This document shows positions 63,010 through 64,000 of a stretch of DNA of 64,000 nt, piece after piece. The DNA is taken from NCBI GenBank assembly GCA_016713025.1, contig JADJPZ010000004.1, positions 2,418,001 to 2,482,000 on the forward strand, in the 5' to 3' direction. Below the pieces are notes generated by a model. The model saw nothing but the letters and a program-made list of their open reading frames with translations, was not told the origin of the DNA and did no database searches. The number at the start of each line of letters is the position of its first letter. The stretch's first letter is position 1. The position numbers and the translations under genes are program-made. The DNA comes from Saprospiraceae bacterium (lineage in GTDB: Bacteria > Bacteroidota > Bacteroidia > Chitinophagales > Saprospiraceae).

Positions 63010-64000
63010 ATGATATCAGCAAATACGACACAAAAAAAACTGCCTGTAACAGTATTAAGTGGCTTTCTAGGAGCAGGAAAAACAACTTTATTGAATCACA
63101 TTTTGCATAACAAGGAAGGCTTGAAAGTGGCTGTCATCGTTAATGATATGAGTGAAGTAAATGTTGATGCAAGATTGGTCGAAAATGAAAACACTCTATC
63201 ACGCACAGAAGAAAAATTGGTGGAAATGAGCAATGGTTGTATCTGTTGTACACTGCGTGAAGATCTCATGGTCGAAGTAGAAAAACTGGCAAACGAAGGC
63301 AGATTTGACTATTTACTGATCGAAAGTACCGGTATTAGCGAACCTGTTCCTGTGGCGCAGACCTTTAGTTTTGTGAGTGAAGATGGCAATATCGATCTAT
63401 CAAAATTCAGTTATATAGATACAATGGTGACGGTAGTGGATTGCTATAATTTTTTTAAGGATTTTGGCACCAATGAATTATTAGTGGACAGAGCACTTAC
63501 GGATATGGAGGGCGATTACAGGACGATAGTCAATCTGCTAACGGATCAAATAGAATTTGCCAATGTAATTATTTTGAATAAAACCGACTTGGTAGATGCA
63601 AAGACTGTCGGTCTTTTAAAAGCATCGATTCATAAACTAAATCCTGGTGCAAAGATCGTGTCATCATCTTTTGGCAAAATAGCCCCAAAAGAAATTTTGC
63701 ATACCGGACTTTTCAATTTTGAAGAAGCCGAGTCATCAGCCGGATGGCAAAAAGAACTGGAAGGTGGTGCTCACGTACCGGAAACAGAAGAATACGGTAT
63801 CTCATCCTTTGTATTTCGCAATCAAAAGGCTTTTCACCCTGCAAGATTCTGGAAGTATCTGAATGACAGTTACCCGAGTTCAGTGATCAGGGCAAAAGGA
63901 TTATTCTGGCTGGCATCACGGCCAGATGATGCTATCAATTTTAGTCAGGCAGGTGGTTCATCACGACTCGAACGTGCGGGTGTTTGGTGGTGCAGCATGC
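63010..64000 (+). CDS. COG0523-family metallochaperone GTPase (3' end cut by window edge)
   Basis: 330 residues are visible and the frame is open at 64000. G3E GTPase: Walker A GAGKTT (21-26), VNDMSEVNVD, the metal-binding CICC (residues 77-80 in NGCICCTLRED), ESTGISEP, and NKTD for guanine binding. The C-terminal CobW_C region begins about 250 (SFVFRNQKAFHPARFWKYL) and the WLASRP run is typical. Such enzymes (YciC/ZigA/ZNG1) deliver zinc to client enzymes during zinc starvation. The overlapping operator supports metal control. Confidence 0.93.
   Translation, partial: MISANTTQKKLPVTVLSGFLGAGKTTLLNHILHNKEGLKVAVIVNDMSEVNVDARLVENENTLSRTEEKLVEMSNGCICCTLREDLMVEVEKLANEGRFDYLLIESTGISEPVPVAQTFSFVSEDGNIDLSKFSYIDTMVTVVDCYNFFKDFGTNELLVDRALTDMEGDYRTIVNLLTDQIEFANVIILNKTDLVDAKTVGLLKASIHKLNPGAKIVSSSFGKIAPKEILHTGLFNFEEAESSAGWQKELEGGAHVPETEEYGISSFVFRNQKAFHPARFWKYLNDSYPSSVIRAKGLFWLASRPDDAINFSQAGGSSRLERAGVWWCSM

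Overview
The window looks like a chromosomal segment of a member of the Bacteroidota, most like the Saprospiria/Chitinophagia side of the phylum. The support is: AT-rich DNA, many promoters with the phylum's -7 box TAnnTTTG, few Shine-Dalgarno sites, TonB-dependent receptors with carboxypeptidase-regulatory-like N-termini, SusD-free outer-membrane systems, very large DUF11/SdrD-B/SprB-type secreted proteins, the acpP-fabF-rnc cluster and a leuC-leuD-leuA-leuB operon. No rRNA, tRNA or CRISPR array was seen.

Layout. 1-5.3 kb: a PLP-dependent deaminase (cut by the window edge), a TPR histidine kinase and, across a repeat-rich 1.1-kb spacer, a NarL-type response regulator, then a frameshifted TPR/SHOCT membrane gene. 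5.6-9.3 kb: a sulfatase killed by one TAG codon, a palindromic repeat cassette and IS701-like copy 1. 9.3-31.5 kb: DUF4375 gene, cyclophilin-FKBP fusion, TonB receptor plus surface lipoprotein, Gfo/Idh/MocA and FGE-like genes, apbE, leucine operon, marR, gap-pgk, the same repeat cassette inverted, and IS701-like copy 2 in inverted orientation. 31.5-39 kb: DinB-like pair, M28 peptidase, HEPN-MNT module, YdjM-like protein, rnc-fabF-acpP. 39-53.4 kb: an accessory zone with a decayed DUF4143 ATPase, two tandem paralogous giant surface proteins, each followed by an identical truncated four-helix-bundle ORF and octamer repeat arrays, with a small toxin-antitoxin island between them. 53.4-64 kb: AAA/PD-(D/E)XK protein, M50 protease, outer-membrane barrel with a 46-residue membrane peptide upstream, then a probable metal-response operon (receptor reduced to its C-terminus, lipoprotein, PepSY protein, DJ-1-like lipoprotein) and a COG0523 GTPase.

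The strongest new reading is structural. The about 20.7-kb segment between the two inverted IS701-like copies has been inverted. A membrane-protein gene is split, with its 5' part ending at copy 1 (9270) and its 3' part starting at copy 2 (31399), and it rejoins in frame through the shared TTAA. The repeat unit on the other sides of the two copies rejoins to an intact unit as well. Both transposase genes are now dead, each by different mutations.

Other themes are families of small palindromic elements (several sharing a GC-GTA-GC hairpin core), a gene-conversion tract between the giant paralogues, and a shared promoter-operator (TATATTTGCAACnTTGTT) in front of the receptor-remnant operon and the COG0523 gene, which suggests one metal-responsive repressor for both.
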